Of a DNA stretch of 64,000 bases, positions 1-7,348 are shown piece by piece. A model generated the notes under the pieces. The model was not told the DNA's origin. It made no database searches and saw nothing but the letters and a program-made list of their open reading frames with translations. The position numbers were made by a program, and so were the translations under genes. The stretch is from Alphaproteobacteria bacterium (GTDB taxonomy: Bacteria; Pseudomonadota; Alphaproteobacteria; Rhizobiales; Beijerinckiaceae), in the NCBI GenBank assembly GCA_021325385.1, contig JAJPHH010000127.1, positions 1 through 64,000 on the forward strand, written 5' to 3'. Each line of letters begins with the position of its first letter. Position 1 is the stretch's first letter.

Positions 1-288
1 GAGCGTGTCCAACATGCCGCCGACCGTCGACCCGCTTTCCCCGTAGCCGAGGATGTCCTGCTGACCCGCGAGGGTCGAGCTGTGGCTGGCCGGGGTGAGC
101 GTGTCCAGCATGCCGCCGATGGTCGAACCGCTTTCGCCGTAACCAAGCGTATCTAGTTGACCCCCGAGCGTAGAGCTGCCGCCGCCGGGCGTGAGCGTGT
201 CTAATGCGCCGCCGAGGGTCGACCTGCTTCCGCCGTTATTGAGCGTGTCCAATTCGCCCGCGAGCGTGGGGCTGCCGCCACTCGTACC
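1..288 (-). repeat. 48-bp tandem repeats encoding a 16-residue S-T-L-G-G-x-L-D-T-L unit
   Basis: Six units begin at 1, 49, 97, 145, 193 and 241 with an exact 48-bp period, inside the metalloprotease frame. Each codes for xSTLGGxLDTLxxGxS-like residues. Units at 1 and 97 are nearly identical and show a 96-bp higher-order duplication (GYGESGSTIGGMLDTL versus the same with V for I). The array continues beyond the left edge. It loosely recalls RTX nonapeptides (GGxGxDxL) but the period and the missing second glycine differ. Confidence 0.85.
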
Positions 289-1998
289 GTTGAGGTCATC
301 GCCTTGGACGAGCGAATTGGCGCCGCCATTGAGCGTCCAACCGGCCGGAGCAGATCCAAGCGCCCGCCAGCTGAAACTTTCCGGCGATCCCGGAGTCGAG
401 AGCCACAATCCGAGTTGGTTCGTTTGGGTATTTTCCCAAAGGATGCTTGCCTCGCCGTCGCCGTTGTAATCGCCGACGCCCACGACCTGCCATTGAGTGC
501 TGACGACGCCAAGGTCGACTGCGCTGAAGCTCTCCGAGCCTCCGCCCCCGGTCGCATTCCAAATCGTGACGTCCCCCGTCGCGGTATTTCGCCACAGAAT
601 GTCGGTCGCGCCGTTGCCTTGGAAATCGGCCACCCCCGCAACCTGCCAATTCGCGCCGACCACGCCGAGGTCTTTGGCGGAGAAGGTCTCGGACGACGAG
701 GCCGAGTTCCAAAGGACGTAGTCGCCAGTCGAGGAATTCCGCCAAAGAATGTCGGCCTTGCCGTCAGTGTTGAAATCGCCTGTTCCGACCGCTTGCCAAT
801 TCGTCCCGACCACGCCCAGGTCTTGGAGGCTAAAGCTCTCCGAACCGGGATTTGAGTTCCAGAGCGCGACATCGCCGGTCGAGGAGTCGCGCCACAGCAC
901 ATCCGCCTTGCCGTCGCCGTTGAAATCGTCGATTCCTTGGATTTGCCAATTGAGGCCGACCGTCCCGAGATTTTGAGGCGCGACGGTCAGCGACGCCGTG
1001 GCCGAATTCCACACTTCGACGGCGCCTGTGGCGCTGTTGCGCCAGAGGACGTCGGCCGAACCGTCGCCGTTGAAATCGCCAGTGCCCGCGACGCTCCACG
1101 AGGAGCCGACATTGCCGAAATCGACAAAATTGTATCCGCCGGATCCATTCGGCGTCCAGACGCCGGTGTCGCCAGTCGCCGCATTTCGCCAAAGGAAATC
1201 GCTGGACTGTTGGCCGTTAAAGTCGTTGGCTTGATAGACGGGCTGCTTAAGCTTGAAGCCGAGCGCGCTCATCTGGATGAGATCGACGGCGCTCAAGGAT
1301 TGAGAGGTCGCGTTGTCGTAATATTGATTGAACGGATCTTCCGGCGTGTATTTGCTGGCGGGGTCTCCGCCGACGGAATAACTGTTGAGGAAATCGCTTG
1401 GATCCGAATGCAATCCATATTGAGCGAGAGTCGTATTGCCGCCGTCGAGCGAGAAATACGCGGCCGCTGAGGGATTGTTGTTGGCGAATAGACGCGTCCC
1501 GGGGCTAGTGTAACGATAAAAATCGAAAATGTCGGGATCCCCGCTGGAATCGCCAAACGGGATTCGCCCCATCGCATGGGCAAGTTCATGGAGCGCGACG
1601 CCGACCAAAGAGCTCGTCGGAATGGCGTTCGAAAAATCGACCGTACCATCGGTCGCGTCGGTGGTGCTGCCCAATCCCAACGCCTTGAGCTCCGCGTCCC
1701 AAACCGCGACCTGGGACGCGCCCTGAATTGAACTCGCATTCGGCAGATCGGCGGATCCGAGCGCATTTTCGTTTGTCAGGGCGTTGTAGACCGATTGATA
1801 ACTCTCGTACAAACCGCCATTCGGGCCGCCCTCGGCGCCGCCCGCGCTGATGTTGTTCTCATTGTATTCGACATTAATATTTATCGTCACGTTATTGGTA
1901 AATTCGGACTGCAAAATCGTCGCAGCCTGCTGCACAGCCTGCCTAAAGCTCGCGGGCGCGGCTTGGGAAGCAGAATCGAATTCAAGATTGATGATCAT
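1..1998 (-). CDS. Secreted HExxH metalloprotease with FG-GAP/VCBS repeats (3' end outside window)
   Basis: The frame is open from ATG at 1998 to the left edge (666 codons, no stop). A strong GGAGGGG ribosome site lies just upstream, so this start is well supported. Residues 137-144 read HELAHAMG and continue with R, a zinc-metallopeptidase HExxHxxGR motif. From about residue 256 to 560 there are about six FG-GAP/VCBS-type repeats of the form DFNGDGxADxLWRNxxTGxxxxW, a fold that usually makes a calcium-binding beta-propeller. From residue 571 a 16-residue tandem repeat starts and continues off the window. The N-terminus has no obvious Sec signal peptide, so export by type I secretion with a C-terminal signal is possible, but the C-terminus is not visible. 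The likely role is an extracellular protease or adhesin. The metalloprotease fold is supported by the motif; the substrate is unknown. Confidence 0.85.
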   Translation of the reverse strand, partial: MIINLEFDSASQAAPASFRQAVQQAATILQSEFTNNVTININVEYNENNISAGGAEGGPNGGLYESYQSVYNALTNENALGSADLPNASSIQGASQVAVWDAELKALGLGSTTDATDGTVDFSNAIPTSSLVGVALHELAHAMGRIPFGDSSGDPDIFDFYRYTSPGTRLFANNNPSAAAYFSLDGGNTTLAQYGLHSDPSDFLNSYSVGGDPASKYTPEDPFNQYYDNATSQSLSAVDLIQMSALGFKLKQPVYQANDFNGQQSSDFLWRNAATGDTGVWTPNGSGGYNFVDFGNVGSSWSVAGTGDFNGDGSADVLWRNSATGAVEVWNSATASLTVAPQNLGTVGLNWQIQGIDDFNGDGKADVLWRDSSTGDVALWNSNPGSESFSLQDLGVVGTNWQAVGTGDFNTDGKADILWRNSSTGDYVLWNSASSSETFSAKDLGVVGANWQVAGVADFQGNGATDILWRNTATGDVTIWNATGGGGSESFSAVDLGVVSTQWQVVGVGDYNGDGEASILWENTQTNQLGLWLSTPGSPESFSWRALGSAPAGWTLNGGANSLVQGDDLNGTSGGSPTLAGELDTLNNGGSRSTLGGALDTLTPGGGSSTLGGQLDTLGYGESGSTIGGMLDTLTPASHSSTLAGQQDILGYGESGSTVGGMLDTL

Positions 1999-2238
1999 GA
2001 TCGCCCCTCCCGACTGGCTATTTGGCTGAATGTCGGCGCGTCATCAAATCAACAACTTACTCCAATTGCAAGGACGGCGGTTAAGTCCCTCTCAAGGCTC
2101 TCACTTCCGGCGGCATATGTGGAGAGGCGCGAAATTCAAGCGGCAGGCGATGCAACGCCGCTTTCTATTTCTTTACCGCCCGTTCGAAGCTTACGAGAAG
2201 GCGCGCGGCGCGTCTCGTTTCGAATGTCAGGTCGTTGG

Positions 2239-3360
2239 TTACCGGGCTGCAACCGCTGCGCCAAGCGCCGCCTCTTGACCAGCGCCGAGTGCTTCGGCGC
2301 GCGCCCCGGCGGCGGCGTCGGCATTGGGAAAGTATCCCAAACTCTTTCCGCTGCTGATATAATGTTCGAAAGGATTCAGGTCCTTGCCGCGCGCGTCAGG
2401 ATAACGGCTCGCGTACCAAGCGGTGTCGAACCAGCGGTTGGGCGCGCGCCCTTCGCGGGCGCCATGCTCGACAAAATGCGCGAGAGCCGGGTAGCCCGCC
2501 GCCGCGACATCGGGATAGCGCTCGAGGTAATAGTCCGCATCGAATTGGCGGCGGACCTCCGCCTGCGCCTGCGCGGAGAGGCCGGCCGCGGGCGCCTTGC
2601 GGCGCATGAGCAGCCAATGCAAGGGCGAAAGCAGCGCCGCGGTCCATTCGGCGAGCCGCATGCCATGGACGATGACGAAGAGCCTGTACCGTTCGCGCTC
2701 GAAAAGACCAGGTCGGCGGGTCGGATCTCGGACTTCCTTCATTCGCCGCTGCACGATGCGCATGGGAAAGACTGCGAACATGAGCGGCAATCCGCTGAAC
2801 GCCGAGTCGATGCCGCCGCCAATGGAGCGCGGCCGTTTCGGCGCATAAGGGTCCATCGGCTCCGTTTCATCGAGCCATCGAAGCAGCGGCAGATTGGCGA
2901 TATAGGCGTGCGTCGCGCCCGACATGGTCCGCAACACGCCCCGGCCGGCAAAATAGGCCGCAATCGGCCAGTGGCCGAGATAGAGCGCGCGCCAATCCGG
3001 CGGCAATTTCGCGATCGCTCGGCGAGCCGCTGCGACGGCGCGAGTCCAGGATCCGACAAGGCGAATGTCGTCCTCCAGCACCAGAATTCGGCGTTGTCCT
3101 CGGCGCAGCGCCTCCCGGGCGACCGCCCGATGCGACGACCAGATGGCGGGATTGGGAGAGCGGCCGCGCTTCGGCCGGTAGAAAACGACGTCCTGGCACA
3201 GACCCTCAGCATGAAACAGCGCTTGGACCGCTGCGAATCTCTCAGGCTGTTCTTGAATGCTGATGCAATAGACGGCGTCGACGATATCGGCGACCTTGGG
3301 CGTGGCGCGCAGACCTCGGCAATATTCGCACGCCTCGTCGGGCGGACACGTCTGAAACAT
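2239..3360 (-). CDS. GT25-like glycosyltransferase with two C-terminal YPDV repeats
   Basis: This is a 373-residue protein. Its N-terminal region (about residues 20-200) has hallmarks of the GT25/LPS glycosyltransferase fold: VDAVYCISIQ, then QPERF, and the acidic LVLEDDI motif that binds the metal-nucleotide sugar. Residues 273-346 hold two copies of the ~37-residue repeat (FDADYYLERYPDV..., FDTAWYASRYPD...) also found in other proteins of the window. The frame stays open upstream to ATG 3669, but that start would overlap the preceding glycosyltransferase by 139 nt. ATG 3360 has a GGAAG site 9 nt upstream and begins at the family-like MFQTCPPDEACEYC, so it is preferred. It is last in the PKS-glycosyltransferase operon. 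Role: probably transfers a sugar to the glycan or glycolipid made there; the acceptor is unknown. Confidence 0.75.
   Translation of the reverse strand: MFQTCPPDEACEYCRGLRATPKVADIVDAVYCISIQEQPERFAAVQALFHAEGLCQDVVFYRPKRGRSPNPAIWSSHRAVAREALRRGQRRILVLEDDIRLVGSWTRAVAAARRAIAKLPPDWRALYLGHWPIAAYFAGRGVLRTMSGATHAYIANLPLLRWLDETEPMDPYAPKRPRSIGGGIDSAFSGLPLMFAVFPMRIVQRRMKEVRDPTRRPGLFERERYRLFVIVHGMRLAEWTAALLSPLHWLLMRRKAPAAGLSAQAQAEVRRQFDADYYLERYPDVAAAGYPALAHFVEHGAREGRAPNRWFDTAWYASRYPDARGKDLNPFEHYISSGKSLGYFPNADAAAGARAEALGAGQEAALGAAVAAR
2323..2544 (-). repeat. Two YPDV-type protein repeats in the GT25-like gene
   Basis: Two consecutive ~37-residue units of pattern FDxxWYxxRYPDxxxxxxNPxxHYxxxGxxxG. The same module occurs ten times in the protein at 38971-42015 and three times in that at 42092-44023. 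Confidence 0.75.
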
Positions 3361-3530
3361 GAAGCTCGACTTCCAGCCAGCCGACGCCGCCCGTCGGAAT
3401 GCGGCGCCCGCGCCGCGCGCCGCCCTGTCGGCCGCATCGACTCCCTCTTCATCACGAAAATGACAAAGGGCGGCCCAGAAAGCAACGTCAATGGGCGCTG
3501 GTTGAAAAGAGCCGCCTCGCGGCGAGGACG

Positions 3531-4823
3531 TCAGATCGAGGCTAAGAAAGCTTCGAATTCGCGGAAATAATCGGGCCAGGCCGGCGCAGCGAAGCCGCGC
3601 GCCGCGCCCAATAATCCTTCGCCCAGCGCCGAACGAGAATCCGCCAGTTCGCCGATCGCCCGACGCCATCCCGGCCCGTCGGTCGGATCGAGAAACAACG
3701 CTCGGCCCTGCGATATCTCGCGAAAGACCGGAATGTCGGACGCGACGACCGGCGTTCCTTCAGCCAGAGCCTCGACGACCGGCAAGCCGTAGCCTTCTTC
3801 GAAGGACGGCGACAGCACGGCGCGCGCGCCGGCGATCAAGCGCCGCAAGCCTTCCGTCGTCAGCCCGGAGACTTCCGCGACATGCGGGCGCAACAAGGGA
3901 CTGCGTTCGAGGAGGTCGACGACCTGTTCGTTGTCCCATCCCCGGCCGCCGACCAGGATCAACCGGGGGACCTCGCCGCCCTTTTTCGCCAGATCCCGCC
4001 AGACATGGAGTAGGAGAAGATGGTTCTTGCGCGGCTCGATCGTGCCGATCGCGACGAAATAGGGCGCGCACGACTTGAGCGCGCTCCGATCTGAGCGCAG
4101 CCGCGGCCCGACCGCGGTCGGCGGCGGCAAGAGCCGGCTGAACAGCGGCAAATCATTCCGCCCCCGCGCGGCCATCTCGGCGGCGATTCGAGCGCCGACG
4201 GTTTCGTTGGAGACGATCGCCGCCTTGGCGTGGCGTACCATCGTGGCGACGACTCTCTCGAAACGGGCGCTATAGCCCTCGCGGAAAAATTCCGGGCAGT
4301 CGAGCGGCAACAGGTCGTGAATGAAGAAGACCGGCTTGACGTCCGGACGGCTGTCCAGCCAGCGAAAGTAGAGGGCGTCCTTCATACTATATTGCGAAAT
4401 ATTGAGATAGATCGCGCCTTGCGGGATATCGACGCCGCGGCTTCGCGCGACGAGCCATTTCAATCGCGCCGAACGGCGGGCGAGCCGGCCTCTCGTCGGA
4501 TCGCTAAAGCGCGCATGGGAGGCAGGGGTCTCGAGCGCGGGTTTGCCCAGCCAGCCCGATAGGCGATCAAATATTTCGTCCTTGCCGTCCTGCGTCGACC
4601 AGGCGCGCTCGCTTTCTGCGAGAAGAGCCTTGACCGCCGCGCCGTCCAAGAGATGAGGACGGCGCAAGCCATAATGAAGCCCAACGGCCTGATTGGCCGC
4701 CTCTTCGCGTTCGGCGAAATGCCGAGCAAACGCCGCGTCGACCCGCTCGATTCCGGTTGGCGACGCCGCGCCCAGCCGCGCCGCGACGTGAGTCACGTCG
4801 TAGACGACCCTGAACTTGGTCAC
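3531..4823 (-). CDS. GT4-family glycosyltransferase (third of three)
   Basis: This 430-residue protein starts at GTG 4823, whose GTGA overlaps the stop of the upstream gene (4822-4820). The upstream frame extension reads as arginine-rich nonsense, so this start is firm. The N-terminus YDVTHVAARLG followed by PTGIERVD is a conserved opening of this GT4 subgroup. The C-terminal GT-B half has VAIGTIEPRKNH, LVGGRGW and the EX7E retaining motif in PSFEEGYGLPVVEAL, followed by GTPVVASDIPVFRE. All expected catalytic positions are present. Family knowledge: retaining transferase using an NDP-sugar, cytoplasmic or peripheral at the inner membrane. It lies in an overlapping operon with two paralogues and the PKS, so it probably acts on the same acceptor. 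Confidence 0.9.
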   Translation of the reverse strand: MTKFRVVYDVTHVAARLGAASPTGIERVDAAFARHFAEREEAANQAVGLHYGLRRPHLLDGAAVKALLAESERAWSTQDGKDEIFDRLSGWLGKPALETPASHARFSDPTRGRLARRSARLKWLVARSRGVDIPQGAIYLNISQYSMKDALYFRWLDSRPDVKPVFFIHDLLPLDCPEFFREGYSARFERVVATMVRHAKAAIVSNETVGARIAAEMAARGRNDLPLFSRLLPPPTAVGPRLRSDRSALKSCAPYFVAIGTIEPRKNHLLLLHVWRDLAKKGGEVPRLILVGGRGWDNEQVVDLLERSPLLRPHVAEVSGLTTEGLRRLIAGARAVLSPSFEEGYGLPVVEALAEGTPVVASDIPVFREISQGRALFLDPTDGPGWRRAIGELADSRSALGEGLLGAARGFAAPAWPDYFREFEAFLASI

Positions 4824-5992
4824 CGCAGCCTCTCTGCAAGCGCGCGAATGCCGGCGAGGACGTCCTTGGCCTCGATCAAGCGCGCTGACGGCTGCGGCGC
4901 GGGACCAGCGGCGCCGGCGGCGCGGATCGCGTCGCGCCAGCCGCGGCCGTCGATCGGCGGGAACAAATCGCCGTCGCCTAAGGCTTCGCGATGGGCGGGC
5001 GCGTCCGAGGCGATGACCTTGGCGCCCAGCGCCCGCGCATCGCGAAGCAGCGGGCCGGAGGCGCCGGCGAAATCTGCGGCGAGCACGGCGCGGGCGTGGC
5101 GCGCCAAAAACCTCAGATGCCGGGGCGCGAGGTCGGGCGCTTCGTAAACCACGCTCCCAATCTTGGCGTTCCAATCGAGCAACGGCTTGATCTCTTCGAT
5201 CTGGAGCCCGCGTCGGCCGGCGAGGATAAGTTTCGGCGCGCCGGTCCCGGCGGCGAGAAAATCGCGCCAAATATGCAGCAACATCGTCGTGTTGGCGCGC
5301 GCCTCGATCGCGTCGATCGCGATGAAGAAGGGGATGGCGGCGAATTTTTCGTCGAAGGGGATATCGTCGCCGCCGGCAAGCGGCGAAGGCGCCGCAACGA
5401 CGAAGGCAGGCGGCGCCGCGAGCGACAACTCGCCGAAGGCGGTTTCAAGCCGGCGCTTGCTGGTCTCGTCGGGGACGATGCACGCGCGCGCCAGGCGAGC
5501 GATAGCGCGCAGCCGACGGGGCAGCGCCGCCGCCTCGCCCTCGCTTGCGTATTCCGGCCAGTCCAAGGCGAGGGGCGCGCCAATCAGGCAGAACGCCTCG
5601 CGGCCAGGATCGCCCATAAGCCAGGCCGCGAAACCGGGATCGTCCCATCCGAGGGCGCCGGGCTTGAGCAGGATGACGCTTTCTTTCTCGACCGCTGCGC
5701 GCGGCGACAGGCGCGGCGCAGACCAGGAGGGCTGCGCTGCTCGATCGATCATCTTTGGCGACGTCGTCACGCCAAGCAGCCAGTCGCGTAAGCAGTCAAA
5801 CTCTTGTTCAGAGGCGCGCTCGACGAATTTTTCCGGCGGCAAAGCCCGGCGCATGCGGCCCCGGCGGAAGAAGACGATCTCTTTATAAAAACTCGGATCA
5901 AGCGCGAGCGCGCGAGCCCAGGCGAGATCCGGCGCCGGCTCGACATTCTCGATCATTGCGCCAAGATCGAGAACGAGCGGCCTTTCTACCAT
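4820..5992 (-). CDS. Degenerate GT4-like protein, probably catalytically inactive
   Basis: This is a 390-residue protein. ATG 5992 overlaps the upstream stop by one base (TGATG), and residues before it in the longer frame look like non-coding translation. The fold is that of its neighbours: FFIAIDAIEARANTTMLLHIWRDF and LILAGRRG match their nucleotide-binding half, and the tail KVIASDAPAHREALG matches GT4 sequences. At the place of the EX7E motif, however, it reads ADFAGASGPLLRDAR: the first glutamate is glycine and the second aspartate. The N-terminal PTGIERVD block of its paralogues is also absent. I infer a non-catalytic partner or a decaying duplicate; the open, overlapping frame argues for a maintained role. 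Confidence 0.75.
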   Translation of the reverse strand: MVERPLVLDLGAMIENVEPAPDLAWARALALDPSFYKEIVFFRRGRMRRALPPEKFVERASEQEFDCLRDWLLGVTTSPKMIDRAAQPSWSAPRLSPRAAVEKESVILLKPGALGWDDPGFAAWLMGDPGREAFCLIGAPLALDWPEYASEGEAAALPRRLRAIARLARACIVPDETSKRRLETAFGELSLAAPPAFVVAAPSPLAGGDDIPFDEKFAAIPFFIAIDAIEARANTTMLLHIWRDFLAAGTGAPKLILAGRRGLQIEEIKPLLDWNAKIGSVVYEAPDLAPRHLRFLARHARAVLAADFAGASGPLLRDARALGAKVIASDAPAHREALGDGDLFPPIDGRGWRDAIRAAGAAGPAPQPSARLIEAKDVLAGIRALAERLR

Positions 5993-7323
5993 CACAGCGA
6001 TTCGAGAAAGGGCGCGACCTCGTCGAAATAGGAGGCCCAAGTTTGCGGCCGATAAGGCGGGAGGCCGACCATGCGCTCGGCCGCGGCGCGAGGCGCTTCC
6101 CCGGCGCGGGCTAAAATGGCGTCGCGCCACGCCAAGCCGTCGAGCGGATCGAGATAGGTCGCATGCGCTCCGCCGACTTCGCGATGCGCCGGAATGTCGG
6201 AGGCGATCACCGGAACGCCGAGAGTCAGGGCCTCGATGATCGGCAAGCCGAAGCCCTCGGTGAAGGACGGCATCAGCAGGGCGCGGGCGCCGCGGACGAT
6301 TTCGCGCATGGCCGGCGTCGACAGGCCGCTACGGACGACGACGCGCTCGGCGAGGCCGGGCGAGCGCGCGATCAGGTCTAAAATCCCGGCGACGCGCAAG
6401 CCGCGCCCGCCGACAATGACGAGCTTCGGCGTCGCCGCCGCATCGCGGCGGATCATGTCGCGCCAGACCTGCAGGATCATGCGATGATTCTTGCGCTGGT
6501 CGATGATGCCGACCATGACGAAATAAGGCTCCGACGACGCCGCGCCGGCGCCCGGGGCGATCAAAAGGTCGTCGTCGACCGGTAGCGGCGCGACATGGAT
6601 CGGCAAATCGGTCCGGCCCTCGCCGCGCAAAGCTTCGCGCAATTCGTCGGCCGCCGCGCGGCTCGTCGCAATGAGCGCCGCAGCGTGGCGCGCCGCGGTT
6701 CTCACCGCCCGCGCATGGTGCCTCGATAGGAACGGGCCGGAATATTCCGGATGATGAACCGGAATGAGGTCATGCAGCATGAAGACCGGGCGAATATCCG
6801 GCCGCTTTTCCAGCCATTTGAAGAAAGCCGGGCAGCCCAGCAAGACTTGGCCGGTATTGATGTAGAGGCTGCCTGGCGGCACGCGGCGGCTCGCATGGCG
6901 GAAGCCCGCCCAACGGGCGTGTCCGACCATGCGCAGATAACGGCCGATCGTCGCCGCTCGGCCGGAGCGCCGTTTGCGTTCGCTTGCCTTGGCCGAAGCT
7001 GACGGCGCCTCTTTCGGGGGATATTCTCGCTCTTCAAGGCTTGCCTTGGCGATCGCGCCGTTGCGCCAATGGCTTTCGACCACGCGCGCCAGCGAGCGGG
7101 CCTCCGACGCGCTCAAGACGCCCATCGAGCCTGGCCCCGGCAACGGCACCAGGCCGACATTCGGCGTCGCCGGATCAGCGAAAAAGCGGGCGGCGTAGCC
7201 CATATCGACCCGGTCGATGCCGCGCGGCGTCGGCCCCGCGGCGCCGAAAAACATCCGGGAAAGATCGAAAGCAACAATACGCTTCAAGCCAACGCCCCGT
7301 CGCCCAGCCTCCGCCATCGCCAC
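5992..7323 (-). CDS. GT4-family glycosyltransferase (first of three)
   Basis: This is a 443-residue protein with its stop fused to the next start (TGATG). The N-terminus has FDLSRMFFGAAGPTPRGIDRVD, the same GIxRVD opening as the third paralogue. The C-terminal GT-B half has VMVGIIDQRKNH, LVIVGGRGL and an intact EX7E motif in PSFTEGFGLPIIEAL, then GVPVIASDIPAHREVGG. It begins 25 nt after the PKS stop, so co-transcription and possibly translational coupling with the PKS are likely. A start at 7317 (second ATG) is equally possible. Predicted role: first sugar transfer to the product or lipid acceptor of this operon; donor and acceptor cannot be read from sequence. Confidence 0.9.
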   Translation of the reverse strand: MAMAEAGRRGVGLKRIVAFDLSRMFFGAAGPTPRGIDRVDMGYAARFFADPATPNVGLVPLPGPGSMGVLSASEARSLARVVESHWRNGAIAKASLEEREYPPKEAPSASAKASERKRRSGRAATIGRYLRMVGHARWAGFRHASRRVPPGSLYINTGQVLLGCPAFFKWLEKRPDIRPVFMLHDLIPVHHPEYSGPFLSRHHARAVRTAARHAAALIATSRAAADELREALRGEGRTDLPIHVAPLPVDDDLLIAPGAGAASSEPYFVMVGIIDQRKNHRMILQVWRDMIRRDAAATPKLVIVGGRGLRVAGILDLIARSPGLAERVVVRSGLSTPAMREIVRGARALLMPSFTEGFGLPIIEALTLGVPVIASDIPAHREVGGAHATYLDPLDGLAWRDAILARAGEAPRAAAERMVGLPPYRPQTWASYFDEVAPFLESL

Positions 7324-7348
7324 GCCGTGCGAGACTGCCTCAGCGGCG

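Noticed and set aside
1-288. Possible CRISPR array
   Set aside because: The 48-bp units are contiguous, keep an open reading frame and have no unique spacers.
1795-3570. 591-codon open frame on the plus strand
   Set aside because: It runs antisense to the metalloprotease start and the GT25-like gene, with no recognisable domain and arginine-rich translation typical of GC-rich shadow frames.
3361-3669. N-terminal extension of the GT25-like gene
   Set aside because: It would overlap the conserved end of the upstream GT4 gene by 139 nt; only ATG 3669 and ATG 3360 are possible starts, and the latter has a ribosome site and a family-like opening.
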